Shown: positions 34,201 to 47,372 of the stretch, one piece after another | How positions within the stretch are numbered: position 1 is the first letter of the stretch | Layout: every line of letters starts with the position of its first letter | Assembly (NCBI GenBank): GCA_964495555.1 | Contig: CAZBWA010000002.1 | Location: forward strand, 11,781-75,780 | Length of the DNA stretch: 64,000 nucleotides | From: VGCC01 sp964495555 | GTDB taxonomy: Bacteria; Actinomycetota; Actinomycetes; S36-B12 | Direction of reading: 5' to 3' | The notes under the pieces: generated by a model | What the model was told of the DNA's origin: nothing | Database searches by the model: none | What the model saw: the letters and a program-made list of their open reading frames with translations, nothing else | Position numbers and translations under genes: made by a program

Positions 34201-34601
34201 GACGGCCCGCGCAGCTTCGCGCACCGCTGGCCGTTGCTGCGGCGGCCGCGGGCACGCTGACCGTGCTGTGGTGGCGCGATCCGGAGAGCGTCGGTCCCTT
34301 TCCCATGTGCATCAGTGCGCTGGCCTTCGGTGTCGAGTGCCCGTTGTGCGGAGGACTGCGAGGGATGCACGACCTCCTGCACGGAAATATCGCCGCGATG
34401 CTGGAGCACAACGCACTGTTACCGCTCTACCTGGGCGTGATCGCGTTCGGGTTCGCCGCATGGGTCGCAATACGGCTCGGATTCGTGTCGCGTCCCCGTC
34501 CGCGCATCGTGATGGCGTCGATGGTGACTCTCATGGCGGTCTCGGTCACCTTCGGCATCCTGAGGAATCTCGTGCCCTCCCTAGCCGCCTCTGCGGGGTG
34601 A
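34197..34601 (+). CDS. DUF2752-like membrane protein
   Basis: 134 residues with about three hydrophobic helices. Between the first two lies the family motif CPLCGGLRGMHDLLHGN, a CxxC followed by a Gly-rich turn near the membrane, and then EHNALLPLYLG. The family has no agreed function. The GTG overlaps the sensor-kinase stop (GTGA), so it is co-translated with the two-component system and may be part of its sensory or effector side (inference). Confidence 0.75.
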   Translation: MRRPAQLRAPLAVAAAAAGTLTVLWWRDPESVGPFPMCISALAFGVECPLCGGLRGMHDLLHGNIAAMLEHNALLPLYLGVIAFGFAAWVAIRLGFVSRPRPRIVMASMVTLMAVSVTFGILRNLVPSLAASAG

Positions 34602-34613
34602 ACATGCCGGGGT

Positions 34614-34619
34614 TACGCT
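34614..34619 (+). promoter_or_regulatory. Leaderless-type -10 (TACGCT) for trpC
   Basis: TACGCT with a 7-nt spacer to the trpC ATG at 34627. No leader peptide or attenuator fits in the 25-nt gap after the preceding gene. Confidence 0.45.
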
Positions 34620-34626
34620 CCCCCAC

Positions 34627-35448
34627 ATGAGCGTCCTCGACGAGATCGTTGCGGGGGTTCATGAGGATGTCGCGGATCGAATGTCCGTTGTTCCGCTGGA
34701 CGAATTGAAGGAGCGTGCCGCGACCGCGCCACCTCCCCGCAATGCCGTTGCGGCGCTGTCCTCGTCAGGCATCAGTGTGATCGCCGAGGTGAAGCGTGCG
34801 AGTCCGAGTCTGGGAAGTATCGCTGCCATCGCCGATCCTGCATCTCTCGCCCGCGAGTACGAGCAGGGTGGTGCGCACTGCATCAGCGTCCTGACCGAGC
34901 AGCGGCGATTCTGTGGAAGCCTCGCGGATCTCGATGCCGTTCGCGCCGCGGTGAGCGTGCCGGTGCTGCGCAAGGACTTCGTGGTGACCAGTTATCAGTT
35001 ATGGGAAGCGCGTGTCCACGGCGCAGATCTCGTCCTGCTGATCGTGGCCGCCCTGGATCAGCAGCAGCTGATCGGCCTCGTGGAGCGCAGCCTGAGCCTC
35101 GGGCTCACCCCCATCGTCGAGGTCCACGACGAAGACGAGGTGGAGCGGGCGCTCTCCGCGGGGGCGGAGATCATCGGGGTGAACGCCCGGAACCTCAAGA
35201 CACTCGAGGTGGATCGTGAGGCCTTCGCCCGTCTCGCTCCGCGCATCCCGGATCAGTGCATCACGATCGCCGAGTCCGGCATCCGCGGGCCGCACGACCT
35301 CATCGTCTACGCGGAGTGCGGGGCCGATGCGGTCCTCGTCGGAGAGTCCCTGGTCCGCCACGCCAACCCCCGGACCGCGGTGCACGAACTCGTCACCGCG
35401 GGTTCACACCCGGCGGTAAAGCACGCGCCACGCGGTGGCATGCCGTGA
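34627..35448 (+). CDS. trpC: Indole-3-glycerol-phosphate synthase TrpC
   Basis: Converts CdRP to indole-3-glycerol phosphate. 273 residues, TIM barrel, monofunctional. VIAEVKRASPSLG (catalytic Lys), VLRKDFVV, PIVEVHDEDE, IGVNARNLKTLEV and IAESGIRG are the standard motifs. No TrpF domain is fused, consistent with PriA doing that step. GTGA overlap with trpB. Confidence 0.97.
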   Translation: MSVLDEIVAGVHEDVADRMSVVPLDELKERAATAPPPRNAVAALSSSGISVIAEVKRASPSLGSIAAIADPASLAREYEQGGAHCISVLTEQRRFCGSLADLDAVRAAVSVPVLRKDFVVTSYQLWEARVHGADLVLLIVAALDQQQLIGLVERSLSLGLTPIVEVHDEDEVERALSAGAEIIGVNARNLKTLEVDREAFARLAPRIPDQCITIAESGIRGPHDLIVYAECGADAVLVGESLVRHANPRTAVHELVTAGSHPAVKHAPRGGMP

Positions 35449-36650
35449 CGCTCGCACCAGCGGCACCGGGTCACTACGGGCCCTACGGGGGCCGCTTCGT
35501 CCCCGAGGCATTGATGGCCGCTCTCGATGAGCTCGATTTCGCATTTCGGAGCGCAATCACCGATCCAGACTTCGTCGCCGAACTCGCCGAACTCGAACAC
35601 GACTACACCGGTCGTCCGTCGCCTCTCACACGCGCGCGCCGATTCGAGGAAGCGTGCGGCGGTGCGCGCGTGTATCTCAAGCGCGAGGATCTCAATCACA
35701 CGGGATCCCACAAGATCAACAACGTCTTGGGGCAGGCACTCCTGACAACCCGCATGGGTAAGCGCCGGGTCATCGCGGAGACGGGTGCCGGGCAGCACGG
35801 TGTCGCAACCGCGACGGCAGCGGCTCTGATGGGACTCGCGTGCACTGTCTACATGGGCGAGGAGGACACCCGTCGACAGGCCCTCAACGTCGCGCGCATG
35901 CGACTCCTCGGAGCCGAGGTGGTCGCGGTCCAGAACGGCAGCCGAACCCTCAAGGACGCGATCAACGAAGCGATGCGCGATTGGGTGACCAATGTCGGCG
36001 ACACCCACTATCTCCTGGGCACCGTGACCGGCCCCGCACCGTTCCCCGAGATGGTTCGCCATTTCCATTCCGTCATCGGCCGTGAGACCCGCGCCCAGAT
36101 CCTCGAGAAAGAGGGTCGCCTCCCGGACGCCGTCGTGGCCTGCGTAGGTGGGGGATCGAACGCCATGGGGATCTTCAGCGCCTTCCTCGACGACGCATCC
36201 GTGCAGTTGATCGGCTACGAGGCTGGGGGCGAGGGAGTGGCGACCGGGCGCCATGCGGCCCGATTCGCAGCGGGCGCCCCCGGTGTCCTGCATGGAGCGC
36301 GCACCTACGTGATGCAGGACGAGTGGGGTCAGACGATCCCGTCGCACTCGATCAGCGCGGGACTGGACTATCCGGGGGTCGGCCCCGAGCACGCGTGGCT
36401 ACACGACTCCGGTCGCGCGCGGTACGAGCCGGTGACCGACACCGAGGCGATGGAGGCTTTCGAGCTCCTGTCGCGGACTGAGGGAATCCTTCCGGCGATC
36501 GAGACCGCCCATGCCCTGGCCGGGGTCCGCAGGCTCGCCCCCACGCTGGGTCCCGATGGCGTCATCGTGGTGAACCTCTCGGGGCGCGGTGACAAGGACG
36601 TGGAGACAGCTGCGCGCTGGTTCGGTCACGGAGTCGACGCGCACGCATGA
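35445..36650 (+). CDS. trpB: Tryptophan synthase beta subunit
   Basis: PLP enzyme joining indole and serine. 401 residues. GHYGPYGGRFVPEALM at the N-terminus, PLP lysine in NHTGSHKINN, ETGAGQHGVATA, CVGGGSNAMGIF for the phosphate, and NLSGRGDKD near the end. The GTG at 35445 overlaps the trpC stop; longer readings run through trpC in another frame. TrpB1-type, paired with the trpA that overlaps its stop. Confidence 0.97.
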   Translation: MTLAPAAPGHYGPYGGRFVPEALMAALDELDFAFRSAITDPDFVAELAELEHDYTGRPSPLTRARRFEEACGGARVYLKREDLNHTGSHKINNVLGQALLTTRMGKRRVIAETGAGQHGVATATAAALMGLACTVYMGEEDTRRQALNVARMRLLGAEVVAVQNGSRTLKDAINEAMRDWVTNVGDTHYLLGTVTGPAPFPEMVRHFHSVIGRETRAQILEKEGRLPDAVVACVGGGSNAMGIFSAFLDDASVQLIGYEAGGEGVATGRHAARFAAGAPGVLHGARTYVMQDEWGQTIPSHSISAGLDYPGVGPEHAWLHDSGRARYEPVTDTEAMEAFELLSRTEGILPAIETAHALAGVRRLAPTLGPDGVIVVNLSGRGDKDVETAARWFGHGVDAHA

Positions 36651-37444
36651 ACCCGCGGCTCCAGGCCGTCTTCGCGCACGCCGCACGCGAAGGACGCGCT
36701 GCTCTCATCGGGTACTTCCCCGCGGGTTTCCCGACCCCGGAGGCGAGCGTGCGTCTGGTCGCCGCGATGGTGCGCGGAGGGGTGGACCTCGTCGAGGTGG
36801 GCCTGCCGTATTCCGACCCGCTCATGGATGGCCCGGTCATCCAGTCAGCCGTCGAGTCCGCGCTCGTGGCGGGCACGACGACGGATGTGGTCCTCGACAT
36901 TGTCGGGCGCATTTCCGAGCTCGGGGCTGTGCCCGTCGTGATGTCGTACTGGAACCCCATCGAGCGCTACGGAATCGAGCGCTTCGCCTCGCGCCTGGCG
37001 GGTGTCGGGGGAGTCGGTGTGATCACCCCGGACCTGACGCCGGAGGAGGCAGGCGACTGGATCGCTGTCACGGATGCCTCCGGCATCGATCGCACCTTCC
37101 TCATCGCCCCGTCGAGTTCGGAGGCACGCATCACCCGAGTCGCGCAGGTGACGAGCGGATTCCTCTACGCAGCGTCCACGATGGGGGTCACAGGTGTCCG
37201 TGATCAGGTGAGCGACGCCGCCCCGACGCTCGTGGCGCGGGCCCGCGCCGTCACCGATGCGCCCATCGGCGTCGGGCTGGGGGTCTCCACGGGTGCGCAG
37301 GCCGCGGGAGTCGCCTCCTACGCGGACGGGGTGATCGTCGGTTCGGCGTTCATCCGTGCGGTGCAGGAGGCCCCGGACGTCGCCGCGGCCGAAGCGGCCG
37401 TCGAACGGCTCGCCGCCGAGTTGGCTGCGGGTGTCCGCACCTGA
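36647..37444 (+). CDS. trpA: Tryptophan synthase alpha subunit
   Basis: Cleaves indole-glycerol phosphate to indole, which is channelled to TrpB. 265 residues, TIM barrel. IGYFPAGFPTPEAS, VDLVEVGLPYSDPLMDGP (catalytic Glu), LTPEEAGDW (second acidic region) and IGVGLGVSTGAQA match TrpA. The ATG overlaps the trpB stop by 4 nt. It ends the trp group; the next gene has its own -10. Confidence 0.96.
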   Translation: MNPRLQAVFAHAAREGRAALIGYFPAGFPTPEASVRLVAAMVRGGVDLVEVGLPYSDPLMDGPVIQSAVESALVAGTTTDVVLDIVGRISELGAVPVVMSYWNPIERYGIERFASRLAGVGGVGVITPDLTPEEAGDWIAVTDASGIDRTFLIAPSSSEARITRVAQVTSGFLYAASTMGVTGVRDQVSDAAPTLVARARAVTDAPIGVGLGVSTGAQAAGVASYADGVIVGSAFIRAVQEAPDVAAAEAAVERLAAELAAGVRT

Positions 37445-37469
37445 GATCGCGAAGCCGTGGACCCCGGCT

Positions 37470-37475
37470 TAGGCT
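37470..37475 (+). promoter_or_regulatory. Probable -10 (TAGGCT) for the DsbA-like gene
   Basis: TAGGCT in the 63-nt gap after trpA. The predicted leader of about 26 nt contains AGAGGAG (37494-37500), 7 nt before the ATG. Confidence 0.45.
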
Positions 37476-37507
37476 GGGATGGCCGTCAGACCAGAGGAGT
37501 GTCATCG

Positions 37508-38302
37508 ATGAGTGGAGCATCCCGTCGGGAACGTGCTGCGGCCGCGCGCAACGCGGCCCAGGCGAGTGAGAAGCGTCGCGAGCGGACCGTCCGCATCGTG
37601 GGCGCCGTCACGGTGCTCGCCGTCGTCGTCGGCATCATCGTGATCGCCGTCGTCGCGCGTAATTCCTCGGACGCGGCCAACCAAGTCACGCGCGTGGAGC
37701 CCGATCCCAACGCCCCGCTTCCCGAAGGCGTCCTGGGGGCCGACAGCGCCTACGCCTATGGCGTGCCCTACGGCTCGGCGCCGGAGACGGCGCCCGTCCT
37801 GGAACTGTGGGAGGACTTCCAGTGCCCGGCATGCGGCGCGCTGGAGGAGGTCAGCGGTGCTGGCATCGCCGAACTTGCTGAGACCGGACAGATCCAGCTG
37901 ATCTGGCGTCCCACGCACTTCCTGGACGCCAACCTCGGCAATGACGCCTCGAACCGGGCCATCGCCGCGTGGGGATGTGCCATCGACGCGGGGAAGACGC
38001 GCGAGTACCACGACGTGGTCTACGCCAACCAGCCCGAGCAGGAGGGTGCGGGGTACACCCAAGATCAGTTGATCGCCTTCGGTGAGCAGTCCGGTATCGC
38101 CGGGGCCGATCTCGAGACGTTCACCCAGTGCGTTCAGGACGGCACCTACCGCGCCTGGGCGGCCAACAGCGACCAGGAGTTCCAGGCCGCCGGTCACCAG
38201 GGCACGCCGTTCGGGCTGTTGAACGGCATCGTCGTGGAGAACACCACCCTGGCCGACCTCGAGGCACTCAAGGCCACCGTCGCGCAGGCGGGCGGTCAGT
38301 AG
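37508..38302 (+). CDS. Membrane-anchored DsbA-family thiol-disulfide oxidoreductase
   Basis: 264 residues: a basic cytoplasmic N-terminus, one membrane helix (about 28-49), then an extracytoplasmic thioredoxin-fold DsbA domain with active site FQCPACG (CxxC at about 105-108), a helical insert, and the cis-Pro region GTPFGLLNG near the C-terminus. Two further Cys lie in WGCAID and FTQCVQDG. It probably introduces or isomerises disulfides in secreted proteins. The ATG at 37508 is set by AGAGGAG; an upstream in-frame GTG lacks support. No VKOR partner is adjacent. Confidence 0.88.
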   Translation: MSGASRRERAAAARNAAQASEKRRERTVRIVGAVTVLAVVVGIIVIAVVARNSSDAANQVTRVEPDPNAPLPEGVLGADSAYAYGVPYGSAPETAPVLELWEDFQCPACGALEEVSGAGIAELAETGQIQLIWRPTHFLDANLGNDASNRAIAAWGCAIDAGKTREYHDVVYANQPEQEGAGYTQDQLIAFGEQSGIAGADLETFTQCVQDGTYRAWAANSDQEFQAAGHQGTPFGLLNGIVVENTTLADLEALKATVAQAGGQ

Positions 38303-38313
38303 CCCGGGGGCGG

Positions 38314-38319
38314 TATAGT
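38314..38319 (+). promoter_or_regulatory. -10 element (TATAGT) for gltBD
   Basis: Near-consensus TATAGT 11 nt after the previous stop. The predicted start near 38326 gives a leader of about 60 nt holding the inverted repeat described below. Confidence 0.55.
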
Positions 38320-38333
38320 CCTACCTCCCAGGC

Positions 38334-38366
38334 CAACGACGTCCTGGCTTCTGTCCGACGTCGTTG
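38334..38366 (+). promoter_or_regulatory. Inverted repeat in the gltB leader
   Basis: CAACGACGTC (38334-38343) and GACGTCGTTG (38357-38366) are a perfect 10-bp inverted repeat with a 13-nt loop. Each arm contains the palindrome GACGTC, 19 bp apart. A competing hairpin pairs CCAGG (38328-38332) with CCTGG (38343-38347), using C38343 of the left arm. It could be an operator for a dimeric repressor or an RNA switch near the start codon. The regulator is unknown. Confidence 0.55.
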
Positions 38367-38386
38367 TGGGGTGTTCCGTGGGTGCC

Positions 38387-42899
<4,513 letters not shown>

Positions 42900-42907
<8 letters not shown>

Positions 42908-44354
42908 TCCACGTGGCTTCTTGACGACACCGCGGCAGATGCCGACGCGTCGTCCCGTCGATGTGCGCATCCAGGACTGGCGGGAGGTGTACGAGAACTT
43001 CAGTGCGAAGGAGTTGGAGAAGCAGGCCGGGCGCTGCATGGACTGCGGAATCCCGTTCTGCCACAACGGCTGTCCCCTCGGCAACCTGATTCCGGAGTGG
43101 AACGACCTGGTGTACGACCGTGACTGGGGTCAGGCGATCGAGCGATTGCACGCCACCAACAACTTCCCGGAGTTCACCGGTCGGCTGTGCCCGGCTCCCT
43201 GTGAGGCGGCCTGCGTGCTCGGTATCAACGCTGAGCCCGTGACCATCAAGCAGGTGGAGGTCGCGATCGTCGACCGCGCCTGGGAGTCCGGATGGATCAC
43301 GCCGCAGCCGCCGGAGAGCCTGTCCGGTCGCACCGTCGCCGTGATCGGATCGGGGCCTGCCGGCCTCGCCGCGGCGCAGCAGTTGGCGCGAGCAGGTCAC
43401 ACGGTGGCCGTCTACGAGCGGTCCGACCGCATCGGTGGCCTCCTGCGCTACGGGATCCCAGAGTTCAAGATGGAGAAGCGCCATCTCGACCAGCGCCTGG
43501 CGCAGTTGACCGCCGAGGGTGTGAAATTCCGCCCCAATACCGAGGTCGGAGTGGATATCACCGGCGCGGATCTGCGACGACGCTATGACGCGATCATCGT
43601 CGCCGCGGGTGCGACGTCATGGCGCGAGTTGGATGTCCCCGGTCGCGATCTCGCCGGGGTCCACCAGGCGATGGAGTACCTGCCGTGGGCTAACCGCGTG
43701 CAGGAAGGTGACCTGCCGGACTCTCCGATCGACGTGCAGGGCGCGCACGTGGTGATCATCGGCGGTGGTGACACGGGGGCCGACTGCCTCGGCACCGCGC
43801 ACCGCCAGGGTGCGGCATCGGTCACGCAACTGGAGATCATGCCTCGTCCACCGGAGGAGCGGCCGGGTTCGCAGCCGTGGCCCACGTACCCGATGGTGTA
43901 CCGCACGTCGAGTGCCCATGAGGAGGGTGGCGAGCGGATGTTCAGCGTGTCCACCGAGCGGTTCATCGGCGAGAACGGTCGCGTCACGGCCATGGAACTC
44001 GTGGACGTCGAGATGCGCGATGGGACCTTCGTCCCCGTCGAGGGTTCGCGTCGACGTATCCCCGCGGACTACGTCTTCCTCGCGATGGGATTCGTGGGTC
44101 CCGAGCGGGGTTCCCTGGCCGAGCAGTTGGGGTTGGAGTTCGACTCCCGCGGCGCGTTGGCGCGCCACGACGACTACTCGACCGATGTCGAGGGTGTCTT
44201 CGTCGCGGGCGATGCAGGTCGCGGTCAATCGCTGATCGTGTGGGCCATCGCCGAGGGGCGTGCTGCGGCGGCCTCGGTCGATCGCTACCTGATGGGGAGC
44301 ACGAACCTTCCCTCACCGATCCGTGCCAGTGCACGACCGGTCACCGTGTCGTGA
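42900..44354 (+). CDS. gltD: Glutamate synthase small subunit (NADPH oxidoreductase)
   Basis: Passes electrons from NADPH through FAD and Fe-S centres to GltB. 484 residues. N-terminal cysteine set CMDCGIPFCHNGCPLG (about 46-61) with a second group CPAPCEAACVLG for two 4Fe-4S clusters, FAD-binding VAVIGSGPAGLAAAQQLARA, and NADPH-binding VVIIGGGDTGADCLG, ending with VFVAGDAGRGQSLIVWAI. The ATG lies 8 nt inside gltB. Confidence 0.97.
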
Positions 44355-44383
44355 CGCATCCGCGATCTGTAACCGTTTACGGG

Positions 44384-44389
44384 TAGGCT
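44384..44389 (+). promoter_or_regulatory. Leaderless-type -10 (TAGGCT) for pyk
   Basis: TAGGCT, a 6-nt spacer TCGGCT, then the pyk ATG at 44396. No Shine-Dalgarno is present in the 41-nt gap after gltD. Confidence 0.55.
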
Positions 44390-44395
44390 TCGGCT

Positions 44396-45829
44396 ATGCG
44401 GCGCGCGAAGATCGTGGCAACGCTGGGCCCGGCGACCGCGACGCTGGAGTCGATCCAGGCCCTCGTCGACGCGGGCATGGACGTCGCCCGGCTCAATCTC
44501 TCCCACGGCACGTGGGAGGACCATCAGGTCGCCTACGACGCGGTGCGTGAGGCGGCTGATCGCGCGGGGCGCGGTGTCGGGATCCTGGTCGACCTGCAGG
44601 GGCCCAAGATCCGTCTCGGGCGATTCGCCTCCGGCCCGGTGCTGCTGGAGCAGGGTGCCGAGTTCATCGTGACCACCGAGGACGTTCCCGGAGACGCGCA
44701 CATGGTGTCCACCACCTACCTCGGTCTGCCCGACGACGTCCGACCCGGGGATCGCGTCCTCGTGGACGACGGTCGCATCGAACTCGAGGTCGTCGGAGTC
44801 GACGGTCCCCGCGTGATCACGCGCGTTCTCGAAGGTGGACGCGTCTCTGATCACAAGGGCTTCAACCTGCCGGGGGCCGCGATGAGCGTCCCGGCACTGT
44901 CGGAGAAGGATCGCGAGGATTTGCGCTGGGCGCTGCGGACGGGCGCAGACATGGTGGCGTTGTCGTTCGTGCGCAGCTCCGCGGACATCGACGAGGCGCG
45001 AGCCATCATGGAGCAGGAGGGGGTCCGCCTGCCGATCCTGGCGAAGGTCGAGAAGCCCCAGGCCGTGGAGAACCTGAAGGAGATCATCGACACCTTCGAC
45101 GGCGTGATGGTGGCACGCGGCGATCTCGGCGTCGAGCTGCCGCTCGAGCAGGTGCCCCTAGTGCAGAAGCGCGCGGTGCAGATGTGCCGTGAGGCGGGCA
45201 AGCCGGTCATCGTGGCCACGCAGATGCTCGACTCGATGGTGTCCGCCAACCGACCCACACGCGCCGAGGTCAGCGACGTGGCCAACGCGGTACTCGACGG
45301 GGCGGATGCCCTCATGCTCTCCGGTGAAACGAGCGTCGGCCAGCATCCGGCGATGGTCGTGGAGACCATGGCACGCATCATCGAACACGTGGAGAAGGAG
45401 GCGCTCGACGAGCTGCCCACCCTCCCCGATCTCGAGCACGTGTCCACCGCACGCGCTTTGACCCACGCTGCCGTCAACGTCGCGCGGGACATCCAGGCCA
45501 CGCACCTCATCGCCTTCACCGAGACCGGGCGATCCGCGCGGCTGATCGCGCGCTGGCGGTGTCATACGAAACTGCTCGCCTTCACCCCGGATCCCCGGGT
45601 GCGCAGCCAACTCGCGCTGGTCTGGGGTGTGGAGACCTTCCTCGTCCCACAGGTTGCGCATACCGACGACATGGTGCGCCAGGTGGATAAGGCCCTGCTG
45701 GAGATCGGCCGTGCCACCGTGGGTGAGCGCGTGGTCATCGTGGCCGGTGTGCCGCCTGGTGTTCCCGGGACCACCAATGGCATGCGTGTGCACAAGATGG
45801 GGAGTGGCGGTACTCCCAGCGGCGTGTGA
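44396..45829 (+). CDS. pyk: Pyruvate kinase
   Basis: Last glycolytic step, PEP + ADP to pyruvate + ATP. 477 residues. MRRAKIVATLGPATAT at the start, LNLSHGTWEDH, LVDLQGPKIRLGRF, the signature ILAKVEKPQAVENL with the catalytic Lys, MVARGDLGVELP, and VIVATQMLDSMV. Glu (VEKP) rather than Thr-type features leave K+ dependence undetermined. The leaderless -10 six nt upstream supports this ATG. It ends 5 nt before the pyrR -10. Confidence 0.97.
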   Translation: MRRAKIVATLGPATATLESIQALVDAGMDVARLNLSHGTWEDHQVAYDAVREAADRAGRGVGILVDLQGPKIRLGRFASGPVLLEQGAEFIVTTEDVPGDAHMVSTTYLGLPDDVRPGDRVLVDDGRIELEVVGVDGPRVITRVLEGGRVSDHKGFNLPGAAMSVPALSEKDREDLRWALRTGADMVALSFVRSSADIDEARAIMEQEGVRLPILAKVEKPQAVENLKEIIDTFDGVMVARGDLGVELPLEQVPLVQKRAVQMCREAGKPVIVATQMLDSMVSANRPTRAEVSDVANAVLDGADALMLSGETSVGQHPAMVVETMARIIEHVEKEALDELPTLPDLEHVSTARALTHAAVNVARDIQATHLIAFTETGRSARLIARWRCHTKLLAFTPDPRVRSQLALVWGVETFLVPQVAHTDDMVRQVDKALLEIGRATVGERVVIVAGVPPGVPGTTNGMRVHKMGSGGTPSGV

Positions 45830-45834
45830 TCACC

Positions 45835-45840
45835 TAGGCT
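45835..45840 (+). promoter_or_regulatory. -10 element (TAGGCT) for the pyr operon
   Basis: TAGGCT just after the pyk stop. It predicts a start near 45847 and a leader of about 48 nt that is occupied by the PyrR-binding hairpin. Confidence 0.55.
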
Positions 45841-45856
45841 CCACCCCGACCGACAA

Positions 45857-45890
45857 CCTTTAAGCCCGTCCCGTGAGGCGGGGAAGGGAG
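45857..45890 (+). promoter_or_regulatory. PyrR-binding RNA hairpin sequestering the pyrR ribosome-binding site
   Basis: The loop TCCCGTGAGGC (45869-45879) fits the PyrR-binding consensus UCCNGNGAGGY. Upper stem CCCG (45865-45868) pairs with CGGG (45879-45882). Lower stem CCTT (45857-45860) pairs with AAGG (45884-45887), which is part of the Shine-Dalgarno AAGGGAG. UMP/UTP-bound PyrR should stabilise this fold and block translation of pyrR and the coupled operon. This is the translational mode described for mycobacteria, not the Bacillus attenuator. Confidence 0.8.
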
Positions 45891-45894
45891 TCCC

Positions 45895-46434
45895 GTGGAC
45901 TCTGCGCGCACCGTCCTCGATGACGGTGACATCTCCCGGGCCATCCGTCGCATCGCGCACGAGATCGTCGAATCCGCCAAGGGCTCCGAATCCCTCGTTC
46001 TCCTGGGTATCCCCACGCGCGGCGCATTCCTCGCGCGACGGATCGCCGACGCCATCGCCGGAATCGACGCGGCCGTCCCCTGCGGTGCACTCGACATCAC
46101 CCTGTACCGCGACGACCTGCGACTGCGCGCCGTGCGACCCCTCGAACCCACCTCGATCCCGCCGGAGGGGATCGATGGCCGGATCGTGGTCCTCGTGGAC
46201 GACGTCCTCTACTCCGGGCGCACCGTGCGCGCCGCCCTCGACGCCCTCAATGACATCGGCCGGCCGGCCGCAGTCCGCCTCGCGGTCCTGGTCGACCGGG
46301 GGCACCGCGAACTGCCCATCCGTCCGGACTACGTCGGCAAGAACCTTCCCACGGCGGCGCAGGAGTCGGTGGCCGTGCGCCTCGCCGAGGTGGACGGTCG
46401 CGACGCCGTCGAGTTGGTGGAGGTGGGCGTATGA
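45895..46434 (+). CDS. pyrR: Pyrimidine operon regulator PyrR (uracil phosphoribosyltransferase fold)
   Basis: Binds UMP/UTP and pyr mRNA; some members have weak UPRTase activity. 179 residues, type I PRTase fold with PRPP loop VVLVDDVLYSGRTVRAAL (about 100-117), LVLLGIPTRGAFLARR and a C-terminal PDYVGKNLPTAAQE typical of PyrR. The GTG at 45895 follows AAGGGAG. It is first in a nine-gene overlapping operon and sits directly behind its own RNA target. Confidence 0.96.
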   Translation: MDSARTVLDDGDISRAIRRIAHEIVESAKGSESLVLLGIPTRGAFLARRIADAIAGIDAAVPCGALDITLYRDDLRLRAVRPLEPTSIPPEGIDGRIVVLVDDVLYSGRTVRAALDALNDIGRPAAVRLAVLVDRGHRELPIRPDYVGKNLPTAAQESVAVRLAEVDGRDAVELVEVGV

Positions 46435-47372
46435 GACACCTCCTGTCGGCGGGTGAACTCGATCGCGACCAGGCGGTCCTCATCCTCGATACGGCGGCCG
46501 AACTCGGCGCCGTGACTGATCGCTCGATCAAGAAGTTGCCCACGCTGCGGGGGCGCACCGTCGTCAACCTTTTCTATGAGGACTCGACCCGTACGCGCAT
46601 CTCCTTCGAAGCCGCTGCCAAGCGTCTCTCGGCGGATGTCTTGAACTTCTCCGCGAAGGGGTCGTCGGTGTCCAAGGGGGAGAGCCTCAAGGACACGGCG
46701 CTCACCCTGCAGGCGATGGGCGCTGACGCGGTGGTGCTGCGGCATCACGCCTCCGGTGCGGCCCACCGACTCGCGCATGCCGGATGGATCGATGCGCGCG
46801 TGATCAACGCCGGCGACGGGACGCACGAGCACCCGACCCAGGCGCTGCTGGATGCCTTCACCATCCGGCACCATCTCGCTGCGGGAGGCGGAGACCTGTC
46901 CGGACTGTCCGTGGCGATCGTCGGGGACATCCTCCATAGCCGCGTGGCGCGCTCCAATGTCCTGCTGCTCACCACGTTGGGCGCCCGCGTGACGCTTGTC
47001 GCGCCACCGACCTTGATCCCCGTCGGCGTCGAGCAGTGGCCGTGCGACGTGTCCTATGACCTCGATGCCGTCCTCGGATCGATGGACGCGATCATGATGC
47101 TGCGCGTGCAGTCCGAGCGGATGCACGCGGCGTACTTCCCCTCCGCGCTGGAGTACTCGCGTCTCTACGGACTCGACGCTGCGCGCATGACCCGATTGCC
47201 CGAGCACGCGATCGTGCTGCACCCGGGCCCGATGAACCGTGGGATGGAGATCTCCGCCGACGTGGCGGACTCACCGCGTGCGGTGATGGTGGAGCAGGTG
47301 ACCAACGGGGTCAACGTCCGGATGGCCGTCCTATACCTCCTCCTCGCCGGTGACGGGAAGGACGGCACATGA
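46431..47372 (+). CDS. pyrB: Aspartate carbamoyltransferase catalytic subunit
   Basis: Condenses carbamoyl phosphate and aspartate. 313 residues. FYEDSTRTRISFEAAAKRL (carbamoyl-phosphate STRTR loop, about 46-50), SVSKGESLKDT, RHHASGAAHRLA, GTHEHPTQALLDAF and HPGPMNRGMEI. No pyrI regulatory subunit, as usual in actinobacteria. 4-nt overlaps with pyrR and pyrC. Confidence 0.97.
   Translation: MRHLLSAGELDRDQAVLILDTAAELGAVTDRSIKKLPTLRGRTVVNLFYEDSTRTRISFEAAAKRLSADVLNFSAKGSSVSKGESLKDTALTLQAMGADAVVLRHHASGAAHRLAHAGWIDARVINAGDGTHEHPTQALLDAFTIRHHLAAGGGDLSGLSVAIVGDILHSRVARSNVLLLTTLGARVTLVAPPTLIPVGVEQWPCDVSYDLDAVLGSMDAIMMLRVQSERMHAAYFPSALEYSRLYGLDAARMTRLPEHAIVLHPGPMNRGMEISADVADSPRAVMVEQVTNGVNVRMAVLYLLLAGDGKDGT

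Noticed and set aside
34602..34626. trp leader peptide or attenuator before trpC
   Set aside because: The gap is 25 nt with no Trp codons and no terminator; it fits a leaderless start instead.
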